Positions 57,081 through 64,000 of a stretch of DNA of 64,000 nucleotides are shown here, piece after piece (the first letter of the stretch is position 1; each line of letters begins with the position of its first letter). Both the position numbers and the translations under genes were made by a program. The stretch comes from SMYC01 sp963578475 (GTDB lineage Bacteria > Acidobacteriota > Vicinamibacteria > Marinacidobacterales > SMYC01). Where the stretch lies: the NCBI GenBank assembly GCA_963578475.1, contig CAUZCL010000011.1, positions 1-64,000 of the forward strand. Direction: 5' to 3'. The notes beneath the pieces are model-generated. The model did no database searches. It was not told the origin of the DNA and saw only the letters and a program-made list of their open reading frames with translations.

Positions 57081-58523
57081 CTAATGAGCTTCTGCACTTC
57101 CGCGACCGAGGACAGTCCCAACAGCGACGGTAACCAAGGAGCCGATCAACACGAACCAAGGCCACGCGATCTCGGAGCTTGCAGTCAACCAGATTAGGGT
57201 GACGGTACCGATCCCGGAAGACATCCCAATCATCACGCTTCGCTCATCGGCTTGCGGCACCAACAATCCCAGCGCGAACCCCCCGAGAAGACCTCCATAA
57301 ACGAGCGACTGGATACCCAGTGCCACCTCGACCGCTGTATTCCCTTGACTCAACGGGATGAACAAGATAGCGCCCGCGATGAGCAGGGCGGCCCACGCCA
57401 GCGTGAAGAGCTTGCCCATCTGTAATATGCCTTGCTCGTCCGTCTGGCGACCCGTTGCCGGAGCCCAGAAATCATAGGCCGTGACCGAGGCCAGGGAATT
57501 GATCGAAGAAGAGAGGGACGACATGGCCGCGGCGAACACTCCCGCAATCAAGAGGCCCGTGAGCCCTACAGGCAGTTCCTCAACGATGAAGCGCGCGAAT
57601 ATCTCGTCGCTGCGCTCAAAGCTCCGACCCTGGTAGAAAGCCCATAAACCCATTCCGACCATGAGGAAGATGGCGAACTGGGCCATGACCATGATGCCAC
57701 TGCCCACAAGGGCCTTCTGACTCGCGCGCAGATCCTTGCAGGTGAGCAGGCGCTGCACGATGATCTGATCCACTCCATGGGAGCCCATGGTCAGGAAGGC
57801 GCCCCCAACGAGTCCGGCCCAGAACGTGTAGGGACGCGACAGGACGAGCCCGAAATCCAGAACCTGCAACTTGTCCGCAGCGGAAGCTTGCGCGAGGATC
57901 GCGGCCCACCCGCCGTCCACGAGGCCCGAGAGAGCCATCGCGGCCGCGGCCGCACCCACGAGGTAGAGGAACATCTGCAACGCATCTACCCAAACGACCG
58001 CCTTGATGCCGCCGAAATAGGTATACACCACGGTGAGGAGGCCGATGACCACAATGGACAAGGTATAGGGCCAACCGGTGATGAGGGCTAGGGGAATGGA
58101 TGTCGCGAACAGACGCACCGAGTCCGCGAGCAGACGCGTGATCATGAAGATTCCGGAAGTAAAGTGCCGAGCACGCAGGCCGAAGCGGGTCTCGAGCAGG
58201 GCGTAGGCTGTCGTGAGTTTTCCGCGGTAGTAAGCCGGCAGAAGAATCGCGGAAACCAGGACCCGCCCAACGAGATAGCCGAAGGTCAGCTGCAGAAAAA
58301 CCAGCGTGCCGAGATAGGCGACGCCAGGAAGGCTCAGGAAAGTGAGCGTGCTGGTCTCCGTGGCCACCACGGAGAGCATGACCGCTCCCCAGGGGAGCTC
58401 CCGGTTTCCCAGAAAGTAGTCGGTCCCACCCGTCTGCCCTCGACCGAGCCAGGCACCCCAGGCCGTCGTGGCCGCCAGGTAGACGACCAGGACGGCCAGG
58501 TCCAATTTTTCGAAGCCGATCAA
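57081..58523 (-). CDS. Sodium:solute symporter (SSS family)
   Basis: 480 residues with about 13 TM helices. Family marks are YFLGNRELPWGAVMLSVVAT, YYRGKLTTAYALLETRFG, GGIKAVVWVDALQMFLYL and AAAMSSLSSSINSLASVTAYDF, with the Na+-site Ser pairs. It imports an organic solute with Na+. It starts 33 bases after the M20 amidohydrolase on the same strand, so the solute may be the amino acid or acyl compound that enzyme releases. Intact. Confidence 0.92.
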   Translation of the reverse strand: MIGFEKLDLAVLVVYLAATTAWGAWLGRGQTGGTDYFLGNRELPWGAVMLSVVATETSTLTFLSLPGVAYLGTLVFLQLTFGYLVGRVLVSAILLPAYYRGKLTTAYALLETRFGLRARHFTSGIFMITRLLADSVRLFATSIPLALITGWPYTLSIVVIGLLTVVYTYFGGIKAVVWVDALQMFLYLVGAAAAAMALSGLVDGGWAAILAQASAADKLQVLDFGLVLSRPYTFWAGLVGGAFLTMGSHGVDQIIVQRLLTCKDLRASQKALVGSGIMVMAQFAIFLMVGMGLWAFYQGRSFERSDEIFARFIVEELPVGLTGLLIAGVFAAAMSSLSSSINSLASVTAYDFWAPATGRQTDEQGILQMGKLFTLAWAALLIAGAILFIPLSQGNTAVEVALGIQSLVYGGLLGGFALGLLVPQADERSVMIGMSSGIGTVTLIWLTASSEIAWPWFVLIGSLVTVAVGTVLGRGSAEAH

Positions 58524-58556
58524 ACGGTCACTCTCTTGTATCTAGAAAGTAACGCG

Positions 58557-60166
58557 CTATTGGCTCTCCTCGCGCACCGTCGGGTACGTGATCCCGAGCT
58601 GCTCCATATAGGTGTCGTATTTTTCAGGGTCGAAGTAGTACTTCTTCATCTCCTCCCGGTACCGGTTCATGATTTCTTTGTTGAGGTGCGTCGCTGGCGG
58701 ATCGGCATCCGTGATGAAGGGCGTATATTCGTGATCTTTTTTCTGCACGTCGTTGAGATATTTGTGCGCCTCCTCGAGAAGCTCCGGGTCGAGAAAGAGA
58801 TCGAGCGCGGTCATCGCCATGACTTTCGCGCCAGCCGTCGCACCTTTGTGAGCGATCGGTGTCGCCATTGCAACCGCGCTCGACCAGTGATGCCCGCCGC
58901 CGCCGGTGCTGAAATTCGAAGGAAAACGAAGCGTGAGCGTGGGAACGTTCCACGAGATGTCCCCGATATCGTCCGAGCCGCCGCCGGTGCGCGGCTCTTT
59001 CGCCGGCCCTTGAAGCTCGGCGAGCTCGGTCGTGAGCCCGGTCGGCTCGGCGCCCATCTCTTTTTGGAGCGCCTTCGCGAGAGCTTGGTCGGCCTCGCTC
59101 CATTCCGGAAGACCCACGACCTGGATGTTCTTCGTCATCGCTTCCGCAATCGGTTTGTTGAAATGACCTGGATAGGCCGTTCCGAGAATGCGCCATTCCA
59201 CCTCGGTGTCGGTCATCATCGCGGCCGCTTCGGCGGTTGTATTAGCGATGTCGAATAGCCGCTGGATGTTCGGCTGGTCGAGCTCGCGGAGGTAGTACCA
59301 GACGGAGGCGACCGAGGGCACGACGTTCGGCTGGTCCCCGCCATTCGTGATGACGTAATGCGTGCGCTGGGAGAGCCGCAGGTGCTCGCGACGCGCATTC
59401 ATCGCGCTGTTCATGAGCTCTACCGCATCGAGCGCGCTGCGACCGCGCCACGGCGACCCCGCCGAGTGCGCCGACTCGCCGTGGAACGTGTACTCGACGG
59501 AGACGAGACCATTGCCGCTTCTCTGCCCCCAGCTCGTGTTGAGGTTGCGACTCACATGCGTGAAGATAACCGCATCGATGTTTTTGAAATAGCCGTCGCG
59601 CACGAACCACGCTTTGGAGCCGAGCTGCTCTTCCGCGACCCCCGGCCAAAGTACTAGCGTTCCGGGAATGCCTTCGCGCTCCATGATCTTCTTCAGCACG
59701 AGCGCGGCAGTCACGTTGACCGCTTGCCCGGAATTGTGGCCTTCACCGTGGCCCGGCGCCCCCTCGATGATGGGGTCATGATAAGCCACACCAGGTTTTT
59801 GCGAAGCTTTGGGGATACCGTCGATGTCGCTTCCAAAGGCAATTACCGGGCGGCCCGATCCCCAGCGCGCCATCCACGCGGTGGGCATGTCCGACATCCC
59901 CATCTCGACCTCGAAGCCGTTTTCTCGCAAGAGCCCCGTTACGTAATCCGAGGTCTCGAATTCCTGAAAGCCGAGCTCGCCGAAGCTGAAGATCATATCC
60001 ACCGTCACTTGGGTAAACTTTCGACGCGACTCGACCTCCTCGACAGCTTCGCGTTTCAGCTCGTCGAGCCGAGCATCCGGTGGCTCGGCCGCGGTTGCAC
60101 AAAGCGCCACCGTCAAAAAGCCCATTCCAAGAATCAAGCTTCGAAAATCACGCACCAATCGACTCA
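58557..60166 (-). CDS. Secreted M20-family amidohydrolase (AbgB-like)
   Basis: 536 residues from ATG 60166, with GGAGG eight bases upstream; signal peptide to about LCATAA. The metallopeptidase pattern is IFSFGELGFQEFETSDYV, DIDGIPKA, GHGEGHNSGQAVNV, a Glu pair in WPGVAEEQLGSKA, and the dimerisation region FHGESAHSAGSPWRG. It resembles aminobenzoyl-glutamate hydrolase subunit B and other M20D acylases. A periplasmic N-acyl or dipeptide cleavage feeding the adjacent symporter is likely. Intact. Confidence 0.9.
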
Positions 60167-60300
60167 TCGCACTAACCTCCGACAGGGATTCTATGTCATG
60201 CCTATCAGGATTCATATCCGTCCCACCAGATCCATTGACTGCGCGCCACGACATGCTAGTCTGGATTCGAGACCGTTCCATCCCCCCCCAAACCCGACAA

Positions 60301-61690
60301 TGACGACCAAGGACATCATTCTCAAAGGCATCGCCTGGACGACGGGTTATCGCGTCTTTGCAACCTTCGCTCAGTTCGGCGCCATGCTCGTGCTCGTGCG
60401 GATCATCCCGCCCGAGGAATACGGACGGGCGGGAGCCATGGTCGGCGTCCTCACGATGCTTAATGTTTTGAGCTGCCGATCTTTCATCGCCCAAGCGCTA
60501 CAACTACCCGAAGGTGAAGAGCCGGACTTGACCATGCATTGGCGTGCGAGCTTCTGGCTTCAAGCCACGCTTTTCATCCTGACGAACGCCATCGCTAGTG
60601 GCCTTTGGTTCTTGCCGAGTCACCGCTCCATCGCGATCCTCCTGCACTTGGCGTCGCTCGGTGTGCTCTTCGAGTGCCCGAGCGCTATGCGCAGCGCCAT
60701 GCTCCAGCGGGCACTGGATTTTCCCCGTCTCCGCATCCTCGACGGCATCAGCAAGGCCTCAGCATTCTGACCATGTTGAGCTTGGGCGTCTCCGGGTTCG
60801 GCGCAGTTGCCATCGTGGCGGGCGCGAACGTCATTCCCGCGATTCCGAGTGCCTTTGATCTTCTCTTCGTGCACCGCTTTCGCCCCCGTTCAGGCTGGTT
60901 CAAGTTTCTCGATTGGCGGCGATACAAGGCTTCCCTACTATTCGGATTCCAACAAAGCTGGTCCGGATTGCTCCAATCCCTTCGCGGCGCGCTCGAGGCA
61001 GCGGTCTTGCCTCTACAGCTCGGTTTTGCCGCGCTCGACCTCCTACAACGCGCGCAATCGCTCTTTCTCAGCACCGTCGGGCAGGTGAACAACGTCTTCG
61101 CCGAGACCGTCTACCCGCTTCTTCCGAAACTCGCGGCGGAGCCCGAGCGGTACCGTAGAACGGCCACCCTCTTGCTTCAAGTCGTGTTCTGGATCGTTCT
61201 GCCAGGAGCCATTTTTGTCGGCTGGCAAGGAAAAGCCGTGCTCCGCGTTCTCTACGGCGAACGTTGGATCGCGGCGGCTCCCCTGATTGCTCCTGGCGCG
61301 GCCATCGGGGCCGCGCTCTGTGTATTCGGCGCCGGCTACAACATTCTTCTCGCGAAGACCGAGTTGAAGCGCTGTGTCGTCCTCGACATCACGGTCGCGC
61401 TCGCGACGGCACCCGTCATCCTCACCGTCGTGCTCGGCGGCGATATGGTCGTTTATGCCTGGGCGCTTGCCGCGGGGCAGCTCGTGGCCGCGTTCGTGGC
61501 GATTGGGATGGCCACGCGGTGGCTGCAGCCGGGCTGGCCTCGCACCGTCCTCGCACCACCGCTCGTCGGCGCCACCGTGGCCGTCCTCGCACTGCATATC
61601 ATCGAAGGCCTCGAGACCTTGCCGTTAATCGCCCAGCTACTGTGCCGTGGATCTCTCTACCTATGCATAACGGCTCTCGTCGTCCGTCAT
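60301..61690 (+). pseudogene. Polysaccharide/lipid flippase (Wzx-like), frameshifted, 3' end truncated
   Basis: ATG 60301. First half: GIAWTTGYRVFATFAQFGAM, VLVRIIPPEEYGRAGAMVGV, typical of MOP-superfamily polysaccharide exporters. Near 60757 one G is missing (AAGGCC where AAGGGCC gives ISKGLSILTML). The second half then runs in frame with WRRYKASLLFGFQQSWSGLL and VGWQGKAVLRVLYGERWIAA. Flippase-like sequence ends around RHEAVRAAI (61690), where it runs antisense into a Mo-oxidoreductase. The last helix or two is probably missing. Confidence 0.7.
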
Positions 61691-62034
61691 GAAGCCGTTC
61701 GAGCCGCCATAGTAGTAGGGCAGGATGGCTTCACCGCCATGCTCGTCTCTGATAGCACCCAAGTGCGACGCGACCTCCTCGATCGCGTCGTCCCACGAGA
61801 TAGGCGTATTCCCTTGGCGCCCACGCGACGCATGGGGTGCAATAGCTGGTCCTCATGATAGACGCGCTTGGCGAAGTGCCGCACTTTGGAGCAGATGAAG
61901 TCGTTCGTGACGGGATTACCGCTATCAAGAGCCGCGTCTATCTTGGCGATGACGCCGTCCTTGACGGTAACATCGAGAGAGCACGTGTCAGGACAATCGA
62001 GAACGCAAGACGTTGCGAGGGTTTCTGAGCTCAT
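61690..62034 (-). pseudogene. Molybdopterin oxidoreductase, N-terminal fragment
   Basis: ATG 62034 overlaps the lipoprotein stop as ATGA. Fe4S4 ligands SCVLDCPDTCSLDV and NDFICSK are present. A lost G near 61805 shifts VGAKG to NTPISWDDAIEEVASHLGAI. The family-like sequence ends at YYYGGSNG (about 61700), leaving some 115 of about 700 residues. It ends where the flippase on the opposite strand ends. Confidence 0.7.
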
Positions 62035-62438
62035 TCGTGTCGCTCGGCCTCTTGCAGCGCATAAGCAATACCGGCATAGTTCGCCGCAAGGTCGATCGGG
62101 TCGGCCTTCTTGTCGTAAAGGAACCAGTGGCCATATTCTCGCAAGTAACCGAACACCAATGTGATGTTCGGCCCCCAGCGGCGAGTGCCGAGATAGCTCG
62201 CGATGGCGTGGGCGGCTCGTCCGCGCTCCGCGTTCTCGCCGTAGAAACCACCGGGAACTTCAGGGAGCCCAATGCGCTCCTCGAGCTCCTGAACGGACAG
62301 GCGCGACATCTTGACGAGCTCTCTCTCCGAATATCCGGTAAGGAACAAATAGGGATAATCGCTCAAATCCTGGCAGGAAACCGCGAGCGGAACCACTGCC
62401 AGGACAATCCCCAAGAACCATTTTCGCTTCATCATCAT
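62031..62438 (-). CDS. Small lipoprotein of unknown function
   Basis: About 135 residues; a run of Met codons makes the start uncertain (62438-62432). Signal LGIVLAVVPLAVSC is a lipobox. The mature part contains GYSERELVKMSRLSVQELEE and LREYGHWFLYDKKADPIDLA. I do not recognise the family. It lies 49 bases after lspA, which would process it, and overlaps the next gene by four bases. Confidence 0.6.
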   Translation of the reverse strand: MMMKRKWFLGIVLAVVPLAVSCQDLSDYPYLFLTGYSERELVKMSRLSVQELEERIGLPEVPGGFYGENAERGRAAHAIASYLGTRRWGPNITLVFGYLREYGHWFLYDKKADPIDLAANYAGIAYALQEAERHE

Positions 62439-62486
62439 CTCATCCACATCCGAAGCCACACGGTTGGGACCCGCATTCTATGTCAT

Positions 62487-62978
62487 CTAGTGCTCTGTCA
62501 CAGCCGTCACCCGCGGAGCGAAGGCGGCGAAGACGAGCCCGATGAGCCCAAAGACGATAGCGGCATCGGCGATATTGAAAAGGCCTGTTCGGAGCCCACC
62601 GACACCGACGCGAAGAAAATCGATGACGTGCCCGTCGTGGAACAAGCGATCTAGAAGATTCCCAACGCCGCCTCCGATGATGAGAGACCAGCCGACGAGC
62701 TCCGTCCAGCTCGAGGCGCGAAGCAGCTTGAACGCGAAGAGCAAGAGCAGGAGCGACACGCCCACAATGAAGAGCCAAAACCGCGTGGTCTCCTCGAGCG
62801 CGGCGCCGAGGCCAAGAAAGGCTCCAGCGTTCTCAGAGTAAAAAAGAGTGACGGAGCCTCCCATATAGACGTGCGGGCCGAGGCCGTGAAGAAGCTCCGC
62901 CGCAAGCCGCTTCGCTGTCTGATCGCAAGCGACCGTCAAGACCAAAAGCGGCAGCACGAGGAGCCAGCGTCGTCTCAT
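62487..62978 (-). CDS. lspA: Prolipoprotein signal peptidase (signal peptidase II)
   Basis: 163 residues from ATG 62978 (GAGG upstream). Four TM helices; the catalytic Asp pair lies in GGVGNLLDRLFHDGHVIDF and FNIADAAIVFGL. DQTAKRLAAELL and FYSENAGAFLGLG are the other family boxes. It is an inner-membrane aspartyl protease that removes lipoprotein signal peptides. Intact. Confidence 0.95.
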   Translation of the reverse strand: MRRRWLLVLPLLVLTVACDQTAKRLAAELLHGLGPHVYMGGSVTLFYSENAGAFLGLGAALEETTRFWLFIVGVSLLLLLFAFKLLRASSWTELVGWSLIIGGGVGNLLDRLFHDGHVIDFLRVGVGGLRTGLFNIADAAIVFGLIGLVFAAFAPRVTAVTEH

Positions 62979-63026
62979 GACGCGTCCTCGATGATGGTGA
63001 CCCGACACCCGCCCGTGACCACCACG

Positions 63027-63509
63027 TTACTCCGAAATCGCGCCTTCGAGCTCGAGAAGCTTTCGTTTCCTATCGAGGCCTCCACCATAATCGGTCAAAT
63101 TGCCGTTTTTTCCGACCAATCGATGGCAGGGGATGATGACGGAGATGGGGTTCTGGCCGTTGGCCGCGCCCACGGCCTGAAACGCCGAGGGTTTAGAGAG
63201 CCGGCACGCGAGCTCGCTATAAGCCCAGGTCATGCCATAGGGGATAGTGAGGAGCTTTTTCCACACTCTTTTCTGAAATGGTGTCCCCTGGGGAGCGAGC
63301 GGAAGCTCGAAACGTTCACGCCGTCCCGCGAAGTACGACGTGATCTGCCGCTTGGTGTCTCCGAGCAAAGGATCCCGCTCATCCTCCACCCAATCGGGAT
63401 CGGGTATCTGGGCGCCTCGCCCCAATGTGAGACAGAGCCAACGGAGCTTTTCGTTTTCCGCAGCAATGAGCACTTCGCCAAGGCGACTCGGGAAGCTTCG
63501 AAATCTCAT
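63027..63509 (-). CDS. ogt: Methylated-DNA--protein-cysteine S-methyltransferase
   Basis: 160 residues from ATG 63509. Accepts alkyl groups from O6-alkylguanine onto the Cys of IPCHRLVGKNG. Preceding helix-turn-helix sequence FQKRVWKKLLTIPYGMTWAY and RAVG-equivalent AVGAANGQNPISV agree. The ATG overlaps the TGA of the upstream gene remnant (63506-63509). lspA follows 48 bases downstream. Intact. Confidence 0.93.
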   Translation of the reverse strand: MRFRSFPSRLGEVLIAAENEKLRWLCLTLGRGAQIPDPDWVEDERDPLLGDTKRQITSYFAGRRERFELPLAPQGTPFQKRVWKKLLTIPYGMTWAYSELACRLSKPSAFQAVGAANGQNPISVIIPCHRLVGKNGNLTDYGGGLDRKRKLLELEGAISE

Positions 63510-63661
63510 GACACGGCTTCGAGCTTCTCCTCGATAGGATGGAGCACGCACTCGTCGAACGTCTCGATGAGATGTTCCGTATCCTTGTAGCGATACGGCG
63601 CTTGGGCTGGTACTCCCGGAATCTTGATGAAATCCTCTCCTTCGGGGACGATCGATCCTCA
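63506..63661 (-). pseudogene. 3' remnant of an unidentified gene
   Basis: An open frame reads GSIVPEGEDFIKIPGVPAQA, then PYRYKDTEHLIETFDECVLH and PIEEKLEAVS, ending in a TGA that overlaps the ogt ATG. Upstream it meets a TGA at 63659-63661 (LVDP-stop-GSIV) and further stops (TAG, TGA) within 40 bases. It looks like genuine protein sequence, but I cannot name the family. Confidence 0.45.
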
Positions 63662-63847
63662 CGGGTCGACCAGCACTCTGATCTAGTGTCACCAAGTGAC
63701 GTGCTGCATTCCCACGAGCAGCAGCACCCCCCACTTTCCGCCCCCAACTGCCATCGCGGGAAGGACGGCCCGATGAACTTTACCTCTTATGTCCCCCAGG
63801 AAGCAACCCGCAGCCGGACACCCGCTGTACTACTAAGCGCGTGCGCT

Positions 63848-63891
63848 CCATCGCCTAAAGGCGATGGGTTCGGTCGCCGACTAAAGTCGGC
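63848..63891. repeat. Tandem short hairpins with CTAAAG centres
   Basis: Two adjacent palindromic units: CCATCGCCTAAAGGCGATGG (63848-63867) and GCCGACTAAAGTCGGC (63876-63891), each a GC stem closing on a CTAAAG core. It is the look of REP-like tandem hairpins. It lies downstream of the minus-strand frame entering from the right edge and may also terminate it. No gene is seen in 63735-63847. Confidence 0.65.
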
Positions 63892-63909
63892 TTGGTCTTC
63901 CGCAATTCG

Positions 63910-64000
63910 CTATTCGCTTGCCTTGAAACTATCGTCGTCCTGGGGCACGTCACCTTGGAGCTCTATGTACTTGCCATCACCTCATCCGTCACATTGCCCG
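63910..64000 (-). CDS. C-terminal end of a gene entering from the right edge
   Basis: A minus-strand frame gives GDGKYIELQGDVPQDDDSFK and ends ASE at the TAG 63910-63912. The short stretch looks like real C-terminal sequence, but a TGA interrupts it near 63983, so either a frameshift or another premature stop lies at the edge. Family unknown. Confidence 0.35.

Noticed and set aside
58164..59258. Long plus-strand open frame over the symporter and M20 genes
   Set aside because: It is antisense to two well-supported genes, has no family-like sequence and arises from GC-rich codon bias.
1..64000. CRISPR array, prophage or insertion sequence
   Set aside because: No regularly spaced direct repeats, no cas, phage structural, integrase or transposase genes were recognised.

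Overview
The window is high-GC bacterial DNA that most resembles an Acidobacteriota genome. The strongest clues are a small PadR regulator followed at once by an ADOP-type (acidobacterial duplicated orphan permease) MacB-like permease (48124-50996) and a GWxTD-domain protein (13845-15923). Many secreted TPR, carboxypeptidase-regulatory and beta-barrel proteins, a CarD regulator, a DUF4388 protein and an octaheme cytochrome-TPR lipoprotein fit the same picture. The cell envelope is Gram-negative: Omp85-type barrels, lipoproteins with LspA, and TamA/TamB fragments are present. No phage, insertion sequence, CRISPR array or rRNA was seen. One tRNA gene, Leu(CAA), is present.

Layout. 1-5000: hemE (running off the left edge), a DUF4388 protein, a secreted TPR protein, a secreted Fam20-like kinase-fold protein and an ABC-2 exporter. 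5100-9200: two small proteins, enolase and a plugless outer-membrane barrel with a regulatory-like N-domain. 9300-16360: a probable unit of PDZ-7TM-GAF-PAS histidine kinase, NtrC-type sigma54 activator, GWxTD protein and thioesterase, with a possible sigma54 promoter in front. 16380-18950: a second, broken ABC-2 cassette fused to HEAT repeats. 18940-21300: gpmA and ATP-type pckA. 21460-27500: a second kinase-fold protein, a broken Omp85 barrel, a secreted protein and the octaheme-TPR lipoprotein. 27540-32730: a broken ATP/ADP-translocase-like HEAT protein, an M4 metallopeptidase and a beta-barrel. 32740-36720: an MltF-like transglycosylase, a receiver-PP2C protein and glnA with a clear sigma70 promoter. 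36880-40350: a degenerate EAL protein, plsC, carD and tRNA-Leu. 40460-48100: kinase, MATE, CPXCG, ParB-like, phosphatase, sulfatase and Trm112 genes. 48120-55150: PadR/ADOP, a DUF819 protein and two divergent amidohydrolases. 55190-64000: gene fragments (TamB/TamA, nitronate monooxygenase, Mo-oxidoreductase), an SSS symporter with an M20 amidohydrolase, a flippase, lspA and ogt.

The most striking property is damage. At least ten otherwise well-preserved reading frames carry an isolated premature stop that is one C-to-T (or G-to-A) transition away from Gln, Trp or Arg. About eight frameshifts lie in short homopolymers. At least seven places join the middle of one gene to the middle of another, as if a segment had been removed. 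Core genes (eno, gpmA, pckA, glnA, carD, plsC, lspA) are intact. This could be real decay, assembly or consensus error, or a mixture; reads would settle it.

Functionally, hemE, eno, gpmA, pckA and glnA are central metabolism. The rest is mostly envelope biology: export, outer-membrane assembly, secreted hydrolases, peptide turnover (M20, D-aminoacylase, amidohydrolase, M4) and signalling.
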